A stretch of DNA of 64,000 nt from JAAXIE01 sp965263155. GTDB taxonomy: Bacteria; Chloroflexota; Dehalococcoidia; Lucifugimonadales; JAAXIE01. Positions 49,409-58,299 of this stretch are shown here, in pieces (position 1 is the stretch's first letter; each line of letters starts with the position of its first letter). The stretch covers positions 3,534,001 through 3,598,000 of the forward strand of contig OZ253586.1 in assembly GCA_965263155.1 (NCBI GenBank), in the 5' to 3' direction. Position numbers and translations under genes: made by a program. Under the pieces are notes generated by a model. That model made no database searches, was not told the DNA's origin, and worked only from the letters and a program-made list of their open reading frames with translations.

Positions 49409-50059
49409 CTAGGGCTCGCTTATATCCCAGCCTGGGACGGTATGATAGCCCTCGTTGGGCAACTGCACCGCAGGAGTAAGGCCCTGCGCCCTTTTCAATC
49501 TTTGGATGTTGTACAGGTGAGTCAGCCCCTCGAACCATAAGTGGCGGAAGGTGTACTCGAGGTTGATGAACGCCTTCTCGGCGTCTGCTGGGTCCAGACG
49601 CCTACCATCGGTGTGGGCTTGACCCATCTGGGCTGCCTGACCAGTATTGGACCAAGGCAGCTCCATGGCTCGCATCGATCCCACGGTCTGCTTGGCTAGG
49701 ACAGCCTCGCACAAGTCCAGGCTCTCCTTGAGCTTGACTAGGATCGACTCGACGCTGTGGTACTTCTCTTCGTCGAGCCAGCGGGCGCCTGAGTTCACTA
49801 TCTCCATGGCGTCTTCGGGAAGTTCGATGCCCTCGGCTAGGTCGGCCTCGGCCCAGCGTCCTAGCATCCAGCGCAGGCCTCCGGAAGAGACATGGCTGGT
49901 GTTGCGGCGAATGCTCCACTCGGCCCACGCCCACCGGTCCGATGTGAAGTCTAGCTGTGCGTCGGTGAGGCCGGCCAGCTCCTGCGACATCATGGAGTGG
50001 AAGTTGCCGATGTTGGGGAATAGGGTAGTGCCGGGAGCGGAATCGCTCTGTTGGGTCAT
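49409..50059 (-). CDS. DinB/YfiT family protein
   Basis: A 216-aa helical-bundle protein of the DinB/MDMPI superfamily, often metal-dependent thiol transferases. Candidate metal His residues are in NTSHVSSGGL, the region MGQAHTDGRR and GLTHLYNIQRL; the three-His pattern of the family is plausible but not certain. No signal peptide or membrane segment is present. It lies between pyrE (convergent) and gyrB. Function is unknown. Confidence 0.75.
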   Translation of the reverse strand: MTQQSDSAPGTTLFPNIGNFHSMMSQELAGLTDAQLDFTSDRWAWAEWSIRRNTSHVSSGGLRWMLGRWAEADLAEGIELPEDAMEIVNSGARWLDEEKYHSVESILVKLKESLDLCEAVLAKQTVGSMRAMELPWSNTGQAAQMGQAHTDGRRLDPADAEKAFINLEYTFRHLWFEGLTHLYNIQRLKRAQGLTPAVQLPNEGYHTVPGWDISEP

Positions 50060-50146
50060 TGGGTTCTCCGTAGGGTAAATGTAGTCTCAGCTATACCAAG
50101 AGGGGGTCTGGCGACCGACACCTAGTATAACGCGCGGAGGGTCTTC

Positions 50147-52087
50147 CTACACATCCAGTTCTTTGACGCTGCGAGCGTGTGTCTGTATGAACACCCTGCG
50201 TGGCTCGACGATGTCTCCCATCAGGGTGCTGATGGCATCCTCAGCCTCGATGATGTCGGGGATATCCACCCTCAACATGGTGCGGACTTCTGGGTCCATG
50301 GTAGTCTCCCACAGCTGCTCGGGGTTCATCTCGCCCAGACCCTTGTACCGCTGCACATGCACGTTGCGCCTGCCATTGAGCTTGGTCAGTTGCGCTTCCT
50401 TTTCGCCTTCGCTGTAACAGTACTGGGCGTTCTTGCCGTTCTGTACTCGGTAAAGGGGAGGCTGGGCTATGTAGAGATGTCCGGTGTCGATGAGTTCCTT
50501 CATCCGGCGGAAGAAGAAGGTGAGCAGCAGGGTACGAATGTGAGAGCCGTCTACGTCGGCGTCGGTCATTATGATGACCTTGTTATACCGCAGCTTGCCC
50601 ACGTTGAAATCGTCGCCCTCTCCAGCCCCTAAGGCAGCGATGAGGGCGCGGATTTCAACGTGGCCCAGAATCTTGTCGGGTTGTCTCAGATGCACCCGCT
50701 CGATGTTGAGAATCTTACCCTTCATGGGGAGGATGGCTTGGAAGCGGCGGTCCCGACCCATCTTGGCTGACCCGCCAGCGGACTCACCCTCGACGATGTA
50801 TATCTCGCAGTGCTCGGGGTTGCGCTCGGAGCAGTCGGCCAGTTTGCCGGGCAGCGACGATCCGTCGATGGCGTTCTTGCGTATGACAAGCTCTCGGGCC
50901 TTGCGGGCGGCCTCACGCGCCTTCTGGGAAGTCAGGCACTTATCCACGATGCGCTTCGCATCGGTGGGGTGCTCTTCTAGGTAGTGGGTCAGGGCCTCGC
51001 CGACTGCTATTTCAACGATGCCCTTCACTTCGGCATTGCCCAGCTTGGTCTTGGTCTGGCCCTCGAACTGTGGTTCTGTCAGCTTCACGCTGACCACGGC
51101 AGTCAGACCCTCCCGGACGTCCTCACCCGAGAGATTGCCTTGGTCGTCTCGCAGCAGCTTCTGGCGTCTCGCGTAGTCGTTTATGACCCGGGTGAGAGCG
51201 GCACGGAAACCGGTAAGGTGAGTGCCACCTTCCTGGGTGTTGATGCAGTTGGCGAAGGATAGGACCGTCTCGCTGAACGCCCCGTTGTACTGTATCGACG
51301 CCTCGACGATTGTGTCGTCGATTGTCTTGAGTAGGTAGAAGGGGTTGGGTTGCAGCACTGTCTTGCTGCGATTGAGGCTGCGGGCGAAGCTGGCCAATCC
51401 ACCATCGAAGTAGTAGGTGCGGTGTATGTCCTCGTCCCGTTGCTCGTTGTGCCATGGGCTGGCAAACTTGATTTCCAGACCACGGTTCAAGTAGGCGACC
51501 TGCTTGAAGTGAGAGGTCAGCATGTCGAAGTCGTAGACGATTTCGTTGAAAATCTCGCCATCGGGCAGGAACGAGATGGTGGTGCCGTTTCCCTTCGTGC
51601 CCTCGGCACTCTCGAGGCCGGTGGTGGGCTTGCCTTGCGCATACTCTTGGCTATAGACGCGCCCGTCGCGGCGAACCTCCACCCGCAAGTGCTCAGAGAG
51701 GCCATTTACCACGGAGGCCCCCACACCGTGTAGTCCGCCAGACACCTTGTACGCCCCACCGCCGAACTTGGCACCGGAGTGTAGGGAGGTCATCACCGTC
51801 TCCAAGGCCGACACGCCGGTAAGGGGGTGCATGTCCACGGGGATGCCCCGGCCATCGTCGTGGACTGTGATCCAGCCGTCCTCTCGGATGGAGATGTCAA
51901 CGCTGGTGCAATGGCCAGCCATGGCCTCGTCGACAGCGTTGTCGACTATCTCGTAGACTAAGTGGTGCAGTCCGCTCTGATCGGTGCTGCCGATGTACAT
52001 GCCAGGGCGACGGCGAACCGCCTCCAGGCCTTCGAGGACCTGGATATCCTTGGCTGTATAGTTGGCAGAGGCTACGTTATCTTGCAT
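50147..52087 (-). CDS. gyrB: DNA gyrase subunit B
   Basis: ATPase subunit of gyrase. The 646 aa have the GHKL ATPase: YEIVDNAVDEAMAGHC, DGRGIPVDMH and GLHGVGASVVNGLS. The transducer follows (QEGGTHLTGFRAALTR). The TOPRIM domain has YIVEGESAGGSAKMGRDR, PMKGKILNIER and IMTDADVDGSHIRTLLL, then QRYKGLGEMNPEQLWETTM. AGGAAG precedes the ATG. It is 5 kb from dnaA, the common origin-proximal place. No gyrA is in the window. The 793-bp upstream gap contains several palindromes. Confidence 0.97.
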   Translation of the reverse strand: MQDNVASANYTAKDIQVLEGLEAVRRRPGMYIGSTDQSGLHHLVYEIVDNAVDEAMAGHCTSVDISIREDGWITVHDDGRGIPVDMHPLTGVSALETVMTSLHSGAKFGGGAYKVSGGLHGVGASVVNGLSEHLRVEVRRDGRVYSQEYAQGKPTTGLESAEGTKGNGTTISFLPDGEIFNEIVYDFDMLTSHFKQVAYLNRGLEIKFASPWHNEQRDEDIHRTYYFDGGLASFARSLNRSKTVLQPNPFYLLKTIDDTIVEASIQYNGAFSETVLSFANCINTQEGGTHLTGFRAALTRVINDYARRQKLLRDDQGNLSGEDVREGLTAVVSVKLTEPQFEGQTKTKLGNAEVKGIVEIAVGEALTHYLEEHPTDAKRIVDKCLTSQKAREAARKARELVIRKNAIDGSSLPGKLADCSERNPEHCEIYIVEGESAGGSAKMGRDRRFQAILPMKGKILNIERVHLRQPDKILGHVEIRALIAALGAGEGDDFNVGKLRYNKVIIMTDADVDGSHIRTLLLTFFFRRMKELIDTGHLYIAQPPLYRVQNGKNAQYCYSEGEKEAQLTKLNGRRNVHVQRYKGLGEMNPEQLWETTMDPEVRTMLRVDIPDIIEAEDAISTLMGDIVEPRRVFIQTHARSVKELDV

Positions 52088-52262
52088 AAAACTTCCTGTC
52101 CTGAAAAGGGGTCAAGTGACGGACTTGGGGTGGGAAAGTGGCCGCTACTAACGATCCGTAAAAACCCCAAGATTCCGCTTATTCTGTAGATATGTAAAGT
52201 ATACCACTATCTGGTCTATATGAGGCGTGGTTCATCGGGGGGCTTTGACGTGTTCTGAAGAC

Positions 52263-52350
52263 CGCACCAAGGTGCGCTCGTACCGCCTCCAAAACTGGAG
52301 GGTAATTCACCGCCAAATGACCACGAGCCCGCCAATTGGCAGGCTCGTGG
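52263..52350. other. Cluster of hairpins upstream of gyrB
   Basis: Three successive inverted repeats: CGCACC-AA-GGTGCG (52263-52276), CCTCC-N6-GGAGG (52286-52301), and a two-tier palindrome in which CCACGAGCC (52321-52329) and GGCTCGTGG (52342-52350) flank the perfect GCCAATTGGC. They lie 176-263 bp upstream of the gyrB start. A structured leader, non-coding RNA or repeat element is possible. No known RNA family was recognised. Confidence 0.5.
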
Positions 52351-52755
52351 CTGTAGGGAACCTCTGCTCAAGTCCCTTGCCGCTTTGCCGGAGATCAGGG
52401 TTCGCATTTTGTCGCATTTGTGGTGTTCCAGTGCTAATTCTTTTGCATCTCTAGTTAATCTTAATGCTATATCCGGTGTAAACTGTGTGTACTTTTATTT
52501 CACCGAGATTTGTATCGGCGTAGCTACGCGTCAGCTTTGCCTTAGTCTATTCACGATTGTTTGCGTTTTCGTAGCTGCTGCCTGTGAATTGGTAACGTCG
52601 TTGTATCCGGTCCATATTTGAGGTATAGCGAAACTTCCCGGTGGCGGGTCCCTCTTGATTTGGGGCCCGGGGCCGGGATGCGACAAGATGCGTGCGGGGC
52701 CTACACGGAGGATAGGCTGGAAGGGCGGCTAGGGTCAACGGGCGGATGACATGGG

Positions 52756-52775
52756 GATTGCTTGTACAAGCAATC
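52756..52775. promoter_or_regulatory. 20-bp perfect palindrome
   Basis: GATTGCTTGT followed by its exact complement ACAAGCAATC, in the 52088-52880 gap, 106 bp past the thioredoxin-like gene's stop. Perfect symmetry over 20 bp suggests a regulator site or cruciform. Nothing else in the gap looks coding on either strand. Confidence 0.5.
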
Positions 52776-52880
52776 AATCGCGCCGGTCGGAGACCCTTCG
52801 GATACTGGCGGAAGCCGGTATAACGGAGTTGTTCAGAGACCATTCCTAGCTTGCTACTGTGTCTAGGATGGCCTGCTGGG

Positions 52881-53531
52881 CTATTGCGGAGGCCACTCGG
52901 TGCCGCCTTGGGAGGGGCGCTGATCGGCGGGGAGAGCAAGGCCCTGGCGCACTACGGAAGCGAAGGAGTTGGAGATTACGGCGCCCCACTCCTTAGCATG
53001 GTCCACACGGTAGGCGGTGCGTCGGCCACGGAAGGCGTTGCGAGAGGTCTCGCTGATTTCGCTCATGGGCTTGTCCAATTCTGAGGCCTGTAGCGTCTCC
53101 TCCTTTACCGCGTCTTCCATCTTGTCTAGCGTCGGGATCAGCTCCTTGGCAGTCTCAATGAACCGGGTTATCTCGCGCATCTCCGAGTCGAACACGACGA
53201 ACACGGGTACCGTGCCCGCTCGGTGCTCCGGCAAGAAACTGTTGGTGAGATCTAGTTCTTGGTCGCGGTCGAAGATGCTCATCTTAAGCTTCTGGGTGTT
53301 CTCCGCCAGTCGCATGATGGTCGGAGTGGTGGTGATGGCGTCGCCGCACCAAGCGGCGGTGAAGATGGCCAACTGGAGAGGTTCTTCCAGCCCGTCGAAG
53401 AAAGCCTTGGCTTCGTCAGGTGTCTCTACCGAGGAGTAAATCTGCTCTATGGCCTGCTTGTTCACCTTCACTTGGTCCAAGTATTGCTGGGACGACATTC
53501 CCTGATTGAACTTCTCCTGACTCAAGGACAT
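52881..53531 (-). CDS. Thioredoxin-like protein with a single active-site Cys
   Basis: A 216-aa thioredoxin-fold protein. The redox segment reads FTAAWCGDAITTTPTI, so the CxxC of thioredoxin is CGDA with one Cys. The strand VPVFVVFDSE carries the cis-Pro. The first 50 residues form a helical extension, and the C-terminal 70 residues are not family-like. It is probably cytoplasmic, with no signal peptide. AAGGAGACACCACA precedes the ATG. A bacillithiol- or peroxiredoxin-type one-Cys activity is possible. It lies about 65 bp downstream of the aminotransferase. Confidence 0.8.
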   Translation of the reverse strand: MSLSQEKFNQGMSSQQYLDQVKVNKQAIEQIYSSVETPDEAKAFFDGLEEPLQLAIFTAAWCGDAITTTPTIMRLAENTQKLKMSIFDRDQELDLTNSFLPEHRAGTVPVFVVFDSEMREITRFIETAKELIPTLDKMEDAVKEETLQASELDKPMSEISETSRNAFRGRRTAYRVDHAKEWGAVISNSFASVVRQGLALPADQRPSQGGTEWPPQ

Positions 53532-53597
53532 TGTGGTGTCTCCTTTGCTCTTGTTGTGATCCTCGTTTGTGTCTTCTGGTCTGCCGTAGGCACCTTT

Positions 53598-54791
53598 TCA
53601 GGCAACCTGCAATCCATGGACTTCTGCAACCCGGTGAAACCCGTCCAGCGAGCCTTCTATGACCCAGTCCTCCACGCAATAGGAGATGCGAAAGTGGCCC
53701 GGTGTGCCGAAGCCCCGTCCGGGCACGGTCAGAACGTTCCATTCTTGGAGCTCTGCTACAAAGGCAGCGTCGTCTTCCACCGGCGACTTTGGGAAGAGGT
53801 AGAAGGCTCCTTGGGGCAGAGGCACGGAGTAGCCCATCTGCACCAGTTGTCCGTGCAGGTAGTCCCTCTTGCTCTGGTAGTCGCTGACGTCCACGGTCAC
53901 CCCCTGTAGAGCACGCACGACGTGCTGCATCAGGGCCGGAGCGTTGACGAAGCCGAGGATGCGGTTGCAGAAGGTGAGCCCGTCGACCAAGTGGCCCTTA
54001 TCGGCGAGGTCAGGGTTGACGGCGATATACCCAATACGCTCTCCCGGCAGGGCCAAGTCCTTGGCGTGAGAGTTGACTACCATGGAGTGCTCGTAGTGAG
54101 GGAACACTTGGGGATAGACCAAGCCGTCGTAAATGATGCGCCGGTAAGGCTCGTCGCTGACTAGGTAGATGGGAGCACCAAAGCGTTCGCCAGCCTGTGA
54201 CAACACGTCTGCCAAGCCCCGCAAGGACTCTTCAGGATAGACAGCGCCTGAGGGGTTGTTAGGCGAATTGATGAGAAGCACTCGCGATCGCTCGGTGAGG
54301 GCCTCCGCTATCCGGCTTAGGTCCGGCTGGAAGTCTGCGTCAGTCGGCACCACCACCGGCACACCACCGTGGTTGTCGGCGTAGTATCCGTACTCCACGA
54401 AGTAGGGTGAAAGAATGACAACTTCGTCCCCGGGTTCGAGAAGTGTTTTGAGCACAACATTGATCGCGCCAGCCGCCCCACAGGTCATGATTATGTCGGC
54501 AGCGGAGAATGAGTGGCCCGTCTCTACTCGGAGCCCCGCAGCGACGGCTTCCCTTGTATCGGCGTACCCAGCGTTGGGCATATAGCGGTGCATGCCTGCG
54601 AGGGGTTCTTGGCTCAGGCGGCGCAATTCCTCGCGGAACTGTGACGGAGGCTCGACGACGGGGTTGCCCAGTGAGAGGTCGAAGACCTTATCGGCGCCGT
54701 ACTGTTGCTTGAGGGCGATGCCCGTCTCGAACATGCGACGGATCCAGCCGCCCTCCTGCATGAAGCGGTCTATCTTAGTGGCGATGGGCAT
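53598..54791 (-). CDS. Class I/II PLP-dependent aminotransferase
   Basis: A 397-aa fold-type I aminotransferase. PLP-binding segments: SPYFVEYGYYADNHGG, INSPNNPSGAVYP, VSDEPYRRIIYDG, and the Schiff-base Lys in NSHAKDLALPGERIGY. The C-terminal substrate Arg is probably in GTPGHFRISYCV. Aspartate or aromatic/branched-chain amino acid transamination is likely, but specificity is not visible. No strong ribosome site precedes the ATG, and a later start near MFETGIAL cannot be excluded. Confidence 0.9.
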   Translation of the reverse strand: MPIATKIDRFMQEGGWIRRMFETGIALKQQYGADKVFDLSLGNPVVEPPSQFREELRRLSQEPLAGMHRYMPNAGYADTREAVAAGLRVETGHSFSAADIIMTCGAAGAINVVLKTLLEPGDEVVILSPYFVEYGYYADNHGGVPVVVPTDADFQPDLSRIAEALTERSRVLLINSPNNPSGAVYPEESLRGLADVLSQAGERFGAPIYLVSDEPYRRIIYDGLVYPQVFPHYEHSMVVNSHAKDLALPGERIGYIAVNPDLADKGHLVDGLTFCNRILGFVNAPALMQHVVRALQGVTVDVSDYQSKRDYLHGQLVQMGYSVPLPQGAFYLFPKSPVEDDAAFVAELQEWNVLTVPGRGFGTPGHFRISYCVEDWVIEGSLDGFHRVAEVHGLQVA

Positions 54792-54821
54792 GTGGTCAGA
54801 CAGGCAGCCTTGCGCTTCCAG

Positions 54822-55244
54822 CTATACCAGAGCTGTGCCAACACCCGCGGCCGTGGTGTCGCCGTTCTGGTTCTGGCACGTCAGCTGAACTACGACGCGA
54901 GTGCCGCCTTCTTCGGGGTGGGTCTCGGTTACTTGGCCGATGACGGTCACCGAGTCGCCCGGCTTAACCGGCCGCAGGAATTTCAGGTTGATGTTGCCGG
55001 AGCGATGGAAGGCCTCCGCGCCAAAGAACTTGCGCAGCGACTCCGAGGCGTAAGTGATGGACATGCGCCCTGACGCTATAGGGTAGTTGGTGCCTAGGCG
55101 CCGGGCTGCCAAGGCGGGGTCGGTATGGATGTTGGGCTCGCCCATGATGCCGCAAGCCTCGAATTGGTCGATGGTGTCTTGAGTTATCAGCTTGGTCACA
55201 GAGGGGACTTGGATCCCAACTTCTAGGTTCCCTGAGGGTGCCAT
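54822..55244 (-). CDS. MaoC-like hotdog dehydratase
   Basis: A 140-aa single-hotdog protein. The central helix is PSVTKLITQDTIDQF, the segment NYPIASGRMSITY would carry the active-site Asp/His region of enoyl-CoA hydratases, and strands follow (NLKFLRPVKPGDSVTVIGQ). The canonical YxxAxxxGDxNPIH is not clear; NIHTDPALAARR is the nearest match. It overlaps the upstream MaoC-N gene by 22 bp, so the two are probably a heteromeric pair for R-specific hydration of an acyl-CoA. Substrate is unknown. Confidence 0.82.
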   Translation of the reverse strand: MAPSGNLEVGIQVPSVTKLITQDTIDQFEACGIMGEPNIHTDPALAARRLGTNYPIASGRMSITYASESLRKFFGAEAFHRSGNINLKFLRPVKPGDSVTVIGQVTETHPEEGGTRVVVQLTCQNQNGDTTAAGVGTALV

Positions 55245-55651
55245 TTCTTGCCAACCTCCTCGGGCTTTTTCATCTGGTAAGTGCGCATCTTCTCCAGCAG
55301 GCGACCATCCTCGTCCACCGCAGTAGCTTCGATGACCAAGTATGGCTTATCCCTGCGCCAGTAGACGTCGGCGATGCGCCCAGTGACGCGCACCATCTTG
55401 CCTGGTACGGGTTCGTTGAAGAACTCTACCTCGTTGCCAGCGTTGACACCGCCTGTGGGGTCTTGGTACACCATCCGGAAAGCAGTTGCGTCGTGCTTTA
55501 CGGCCAAAGTTGCGAAGCGGGCTTCAGGGTCCTGCACAGCTTTGCGGAACCGGTCCAGCAGCTCCTGTGTGAACTCGTACTCATAGGAGCCTAGCTCCTC
55601 TCCGATGCGCTCCTCGCCATACTCGAAGAGCCGGGTTTCCGCCTCTGCCAT
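55223..55651 (-). CDS. MaoC N-terminal-type hotdog protein
   Basis: A 142-aa hotdog protein of the FAS1-like dehydratase type (N-terminal MaoC domain). The segment IGEELGSYEYEFTQELLDRFRKA starts the fold, split here as IGEELGSYEYEF. GGVNAGNEVEFFNEPVPGKMV supplies the conserved strand. Such domains pair with an active MaoC domain, here the overlapping downstream gene. AGGAGAAGCGCC precedes the ATG. The pair may supply a CoA-linked hydratase for the nearby CoA transferase and oxidoreductase. Confidence 0.82.
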   Translation of the reverse strand: MAEAETRLFEYGEERIGEELGSYEYEFTQELLDRFRKAVQDPEARFATLAVKHDATAFRMVYQDPTGGVNAGNEVEFFNEPVPGKMVRVTGRIADVYWRRDKPYLVIEATAVDEDGRLLEKMRTYQMKKPEEVGKKWHPQGT

Positions 55652-55880
55652 GGCGCTTCTCCTAGGGTGAAATCGTGTCCCTTCGCATACCCGCTAGGGC
55701 AAGTCAACGAACATACGGCTAACTCACCGCCAACGATGGGTGAAGGTACTTTGCGGTCAAAACACCACTTCTGGCGCTAATTATAACATCATTGGCCTAA
55801 GGGGGTACTGGCCCCATACCCTCGGCCACGGTGCTAGAATTGCCCGACAGTTAGTAACTGCTTGAGGCTGGAGTGAACCT

Positions 55881-57113
55881 ATGGACCAGGCTAGGCTTCC
55901 CCTACCCTTGGAAGGTGTACGCGTACTCGACTGCACACATATAGTGGCAGGCCCCTTCTGCTCGATGCTGCTGGGAGACGCCGGAGCCGAGGTCATCAAG
56001 GTCGAAAGGCCGGGCGTGGGCGATCGCTCCCGCCTCAACCGGCCGTATCTGCATGACAAGGACGGGTCTACAGTCAGCGGCCGCTTTCTGGCTATCAACC
56101 GCAACAAGAAGAGCCTGACCCTTGATATGGCCCACCCGCAGGGCAAAGAGGTGTTTAGGCGGTTGGTGAGCGTGTCGGACGTGGTGCTGGACAACTACGG
56201 CCCCGGTGCCTTGCGCCGCTTGGGTTTGGGCTACGACCAGCTGCAGGCGATCAACCCGGCAGTGATTTACGCGAGTATCACGGGCTACGGCAACAGCGAG
56301 ACAAAGCAGGGTCCCTACTCCAACTGGGCCGCTCATAACCCCTGTGTGCAGGGTATGGCGGGATGGATGAACATCACAGGAGGCCCCGATGGCCCTCCGG
56401 AGATGGTAGGGGACAACATCGGAGACTCGGTTCCTGCCGTTTGGACCGCCTTCGGTGTGATGCTGGCATTACAAACGCGCAACCGCACCGGATTCGGTCA
56501 GCATGTGGATGTGGCCATGTACGACTGCATGATGATGCACAACACCAGCGTCTTCCCCTTCTACCAAGTGGATGGGAGGCCGCCGAGCAGGCAACGGGAG
56601 AACATGACCAGCGCCCAGCTGGCCTTGGAGGCAAGCGACGGGTATGTGGTGCTGGCCGGGGCGATTGGCGAGGATAAGTGGGACGCGCTGTGGCGTCGAA
56701 TCGGGCGTCCTGAACTGACGGAAGACCCTCGCTACTTGGGGCGGGATGTGGAGGGTCCCTTCTACCTAGATGTCATTCGCCCCACTCTGGAGGAGTGGAG
56801 CAAGGGCCAGCCCAAGCGCGTGGTGTCGGACCTGCTGCTGGAGTTGGGCTTCTCGGCCGCCATGGTGCAGGACGCCGCCGATATGATGGCGTGCCCTCAC
56901 TTGGAGGCTCGCGATATGTTCGCCGACCTCGACTATCCGGTGGCTACTGGCAGCTTCAAGGCTCCGTCGACGCCGGTGAAACTCTCGGCATCCCCGCCCA
57001 TGCCAGTTCAGCGTCCCCCCGCCTTGGGGGAACACACGGATGAGGTGCTAAAGGGGCTCTTGGGACTCCCACTGGAAGAGATTGGCGCCCTGCGTGAACA
57101 GGGCGCCATCTGA
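55881..57113 (+). CDS. CoA transferase family III (CaiB/BaiF-like)
   Basis: A 410-aa family III CoA transferase that moves CoA between carboxylates. The N-terminus is LEGVRVLDCTHIVAGPF, then GDAGAEVIKVERPGVGD. NRNKKSLTLDMAHPQGKEVF and HPQGKEVFRRL-type segments follow. The catalytic Asp is in VDVAMYDCMMMHNTS. C-terminal SPPMPVQRPPALGEHTDEVL is also family-typical. GGAGTGAACCT precedes the ATG. It stands alone between the MaoC pair and a Gfo/Idh gene. Substrate is unknown; carnitine, formyl- or bile-acid CoA are precedents. Confidence 0.92.
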   Translation: MDQARLPLPLEGVRVLDCTHIVAGPFCSMLLGDAGAEVIKVERPGVGDRSRLNRPYLHDKDGSTVSGRFLAINRNKKSLTLDMAHPQGKEVFRRLVSVSDVVLDNYGPGALRRLGLGYDQLQAINPAVIYASITGYGNSETKQGPYSNWAAHNPCVQGMAGWMNITGGPDGPPEMVGDNIGDSVPAVWTAFGVMLALQTRNRTGFGQHVDVAMYDCMMMHNTSVFPFYQVDGRPPSRQRENMTSAQLALEASDGYVVLAGAIGEDKWDALWRRIGRPELTEDPRYLGRDVEGPFYLDVIRPTLEEWSKGQPKRVVSDLLLELGFSAAMVQDAADMMACPHLEARDMFADLDYPVATGSFKAPSTPVKLSASPPMPVQRPPALGEHTDEVLKGLLGLPLEEIGALREQGAI

Positions 57114-57142
57114 GTCGACACCGGTATGGAAATGCTGAGGGT

Positions 57143-58195
57143 CTACAGGGGCAGGTATATTGCTTCTCCGGTTTGGGAGCTGCGGGCTACTGCCTCGCTG
57201 AACTCCATGTACTGTACGCCTGCGTCGAAGGGGGTGCGGGTGACTTTTTCCACGCCTCGGATGGCGTTGACGAACTCCTCCTCGGCGCGCCATTTGTAGC
57301 GCGATGCCTCCGGGTTGGGGACTTCCTTCAGCTCTGTGTCGCCGCGCTTCCCAGCGAACACGTTGGCCCCTTCACAGTGAATCGTGCCTTGGCTGCCAAA
57401 CAGCCAGATCTCGTGCTGAGGGCCCATGCCGGATATGGAGCTGACGTTCATGTGCATCTGTGCGCCACAGGCTAGGTCGGCAAGGATGTCGACTAGTTCG
57501 GGGAGGCGCACAGACCGCAGGTTGCCCTCTTCGTCGCGCCTCTGAGTGGTGAAGGTGCGAGTGTTGCCCATCACCTTCGTGGCGGGCCCCAACCAGCGCA
57601 TCATAGACTCGTACTCGATCCCCACGCTGAGGGCGTTATACCCGCTGACGTCAGCGTCCATGCGCCAGTGGAACGGGGCATCAGGATTGATGAAGGCCTG
57701 ATGGGGCTGTCGGCCTATGGGCAGGGCGCGTATGTCCACCGAGAGCACATCGCCTAAGAACCCGCTGTTGATCATCTCTATGAGCACGTTATCCACGGGG
57801 AAGGTGGGTGGGCCGGGTACTATCTGGGTGATGAGGTGGGGCTTGCTGCGCGCCGCATCCAGCATGATGCGGGCCTCGTCGGCGTTCATCGCCATGCGCC
57901 CCTCGGTGAGGACATGCTTGTCTGCCTCCAAGGCGGCCAACGTCATGGCGCAGTGCATATAGGGCCAAGTGCCAATGCAGATAGCGTTGGTATCGCTGGA
58001 CTCGATGAGGTCCGTCCAGTTGTCGTACACCGTGGGGATTTCCATCTCGGCAGCTGCGCGCTCGCTGGACTCACGACTGCGGTTGACGACGCTCACGACC
58101 TCAACGCCAGGCATGGCCCGTAGCCCGGGCAGGTTGCGCGAGCGTACTATGCCGCCCGCGCCCACAATTCCAACTCGAATGGCTCCATCGGCCAT
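57143..58195 (-). CDS. Gfo/Idh/MocA family oxidoreductase
   Basis: A 350-aa NAD(P)-dependent oxidoreductase. The N-terminal Rossmann fold begins VGIVGAGGIVRSRNLPGL, and the segment LEADKHVLTEGRMAMN is the hallmark EKP-like position, here TEGRMA instead of EKPLA. The C-terminal dimerisation sheet follows (SVDIRALPIGRQ, GSQGTIHCEG). The missing Lys of EKP is unusual and may mean an altered or lost hydride-transfer activity. The ATG at 58195 follows GGAGGAAC. It converges on the CoA transferase. Substrate is unknown, though sugars or inositols are common in the family. Confidence 0.85.
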   Translation of the reverse strand: MADGAIRVGIVGAGGIVRSRNLPGLRAMPGVEVVSVVNRSRESSERAAAEMEIPTVYDNWTDLIESSDTNAICIGTWPYMHCAMTLAALEADKHVLTEGRMAMNADEARIMLDAARSKPHLITQIVPGPPTFPVDNVLIEMINSGFLGDVLSVDIRALPIGRQPHQAFINPDAPFHWRMDADVSGYNALSVGIEYESMMRWLGPATKVMGNTRTFTTQRRDEEGNLRSVRLPELVDILADLACGAQMHMNVSSISGMGPQHEIWLFGSQGTIHCEGANVFAGKRGDTELKEVPNPEASRYKWRAEEEFVNAIRGVEKVTRTPFDAGVQYMEFSEAVARSSQTGEAIYLPL

Positions 58196-58299
58196 CACGT
58201 TCCTCCTCGCAAAGAGCTAATGCGCAAGTATGGTCTGGTTCGGCGGGATTATAAGCCAGCTACGGAGTACCAGTCTAGGCGGGGGTGCTCGGGTGGTGT

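Noticed and set aside
52547..52939. A 130-codon minus-strand open frame upstream of gyrB
   Set aside because: Low-complexity Pro/Arg composition, it overlaps the thioredoxin-like gene and includes the 20-bp palindrome; it looks non-coding.
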